Shown: positions 14,937-16,064 of the stretch, one piece after another | How positions within the stretch are numbered: the first letter of the stretch is position 1 | Layout of the letters: every line of letters starts with the position of its first letter | Origin: Candidatus Methylomirabilota bacterium | GTDB lineage: Bacteria > Methylomirabilota > Methylomirabilia > Methylomirabilales > CSP1-5 | Length of the DNA: 16,064 bases | Direction: 5' to 3' | NCBI GenBank assembly: GCA_023249165.1 | Contig: JAHFDE010000035.1 | Span: 1-16,064, forward strand | Made by a program: the position numbers and the translations under genes | Notes under the pieces: model-generated | The model's input: the letters and a program-made list of their open reading frames with translations, nothing else | Databases searched by the model: none | What the model was told of the DNA's origin: nothing

Positions 14937-16064
14937 CTACGTTGACGCGCCGGCTTCCCAGGATGCGTGACGAAGAAAAGGTGCGCGGCGAGGCACGGTC
15001 CCGTCCTTGAAGGCGCGGATCGCCTCGGGAAGCTTTTCCAGCAGATCGCTGGCGATCATGGCCTCGGGACCGAGTTGCTGGCAGGCAAGGTCCCCGGCCA
15101 ACCCGTGAAGGTAGACCCCCACCACGGCGGCTATGGCCGGTGCTAACCCCTGGCTGATCAGGCCAGCGATCACGCCGGTCAGCACATCGCCGACCCCCGC
15201 AGTCGCCATCCCGGGGTTGCCGGTCGGATTGATGTGGACGGCGCCCCCAGGCTCAGCGATCAAGGTCCGGGCCCCCTTCAAGACGAGGGTTACATTGTAG
15301 GTCGAGGTGACCTTCTGGGCGATCGGAATCCGTTTCTCTATGACCTCCTCCTTGGGAACCCAGAGCATGCGGCCCAATTCACCCGGGTGGGGTGTCAGGA
15401 CCACGGGGACCGAGGCCTTCGAGAGCACCTCCGGCTGACGGGCCAGGGCGGTGATGCCATCCGCATCGATGACCAGCGGGATCTTCGCAGCCTGGATCAG
15501 GGAAGCCACGAGACGGACGGTCTCTGGATGGGTGGAGAGACCTGGCCCCAGCGCAAGGACCCGCTTCCCCTCCATGAGACCGAGTAGCGCGTCCCTGGCC
15601 TGGAAGGCGACGGTCCGTTCCTCGGTTTCGGGAAGCCCAACGGTCATCACTTCGGTCAGCTTGACCTCCATGAGGTCGTTGAGCCCTTCCGGCACGGCCA
15701 ACGTGACCAGCCCGGCACCCGCCCGTAACGCGGCAAGGCTGCACAGCGCCGCCGCGCCGGTCTTGCCGGGCGATCCGGAGAGGACCAGAACATGACCGTA
15801 GGTCCCCTTGTGGGCATCCGGGTCCCGCGGCGGGAGTGCCGCTCTTATCTCTTCCGGCTCGGTGAGATCCACCAGGAGCTTGGAGTCCGTGAGGAGCACC
15901 CGAGGGATGCCGATGTCCACCACCCGGACCTCCCCCGCGCACCGAGCTGCCGGAAAGAGGAGCAGGCTCCGCTTTGGAAGGGCAAGGGTCAGGGTGAGCT
16001 GCGCTCGAATGCATGGCTCCTGGATGAGACCATCGTCCGAGCCGAGGCCGGAGGGGAGGTCTAA
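14937..16064 (-). CDS. nnr: Bifunctional NAD(P)HX epimerase/ADP-dependent NAD(P)HX dehydratase, 5'-truncated
   Basis: The enzyme repairs hydrated NAD(P)H. The N-terminal YjeF_N domain epimerises R- and S-NAD(P)HX, and the C-terminal ribokinase-like domain dehydrates the S form using ADP. The frame is open to the window edge and 375 residues are visible. The first part reads DLPSGL, then CAGEVRVVDIGIP, which is the end of the epimerase domain. The dehydratase follows with GTYGHVLVLSGSPGKTGAA, ALGPGL, VIDADG, LTPHPGE and the catalytic NPGMATAGVGDVLTG, whose Asp is about residue 293 of the visible part. It stops at a TAG at 14937. The true start is outside the window. In many bacteria nnr (yjeF) sits next to tsaE (yjeE); here the carboxypeptidase gene lies between them on the other strand. 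Confidence 0.95.
   Translation of the reverse strand, partial: LDLPSGLGSDDGLIQEPCIRAQLTLTLALPKRSLLLFPAARCAGEVRVVDIGIPRVLLTDSKLLVDLTEPEEIRAALPPRDPDAHKGTYGHVLVLSGSPGKTGAAALCSLAALRAGAGLVTLAVPEGLNDLMEVKLTEVMTVGLPETEERTVAFQARDALLGLMEGKRVLALGPGLSTHPETVRLVASLIQAAKIPLVIDADGITALARQPEVLSKASVPVVLTPHPGELGRMLWVPKEEVIEKRIPIAQKVTSTYNVTLVLKGARTLIAEPGGAVHINPTGNPGMATAGVGDVLTGVIAGLISQGLAPAIAAVVGVYLHGLAGDLACQQLGPEAMIASDLLEKLPEAIRAFKDGTVPRRAPFLRHASWEAGAST

Overview
The window is GC-rich bacterial chromosome (roughly 60-65% GC judged by eye) with tightly packed housekeeping genes, many GTG starts and strong GGAGG-type ribosome binding sites. Exported proteins (an HtrA protease, a periplasmic-type binding protein, a PBP5-type carboxypeptidase) fit a diderm, Gram-negative cell. 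The overall look resembles NC10/Methylomirabilota, Rokubacteria or deltaproteobacterial-like environmental lineages, but the sequence alone does not settle the taxon. No phage, IS element or CRISPR array was seen.

Layout. 1-180: seven 24-bp tandem repeats arranged in a 72-bp higher-order pattern, cut by the window edge. 180-2510 (minus): tRNA-Glu(CUC), tRNA-Gln(CUG), then greA and gltX with promoters and a terminator. 2535-2657: an octamer-periodic inverted repeat. 2653-5499 (minus): a two-component cluster made of a GAF-PAS-kinase-receiver hybrid, an internally deleted receiver-kinase remnant, and a zinc-ribbon receiver protein. 5569-6506 (plus): a PHP-family phosphoesterase with its own promoter. 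6565-10238 (minus): a membrane metal-dependent hydrolase, a possible 10-codon coupling ORF, tsaB, rimI, an orphan ABC substrate-binding protein and a Trm112-like zinc protein. 10239-11400 (plus): a regulatory gap and a Fe/Mn-type superoxide dismutase with an archaeal-like active-site signature. 11439-13481 (minus): htrA and tsaE. 13553-14744 (plus): a D-Ala-D-Ala carboxypeptidase. 14937-16064 (minus): the 3' part of a bifunctional NAD(P)HX epimerase/dehydratase that runs off the window.

How the genes fit together. Much of the window serves translation: gltX with the two tRNAs it may charge, tsaB and tsaE for the t6A tRNA modification, rimI for ribosomal protein acetylation, and a Trm112-like partner of methyltransferases. 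Envelope and stress functions (SOD, HtrA, carboxypeptidase) are interleaved. No clearly new multi-gene system is present. The most notable items are the two unusual repeat structures, the collapsed kinase gene in an otherwise intact signalling operon that lacks any DNA-binding output, the zinc-ribbon receiver, the terminator-like hairpin inside the probable tRNA leader, and the mini-ORF that overlaps the tsaB start.
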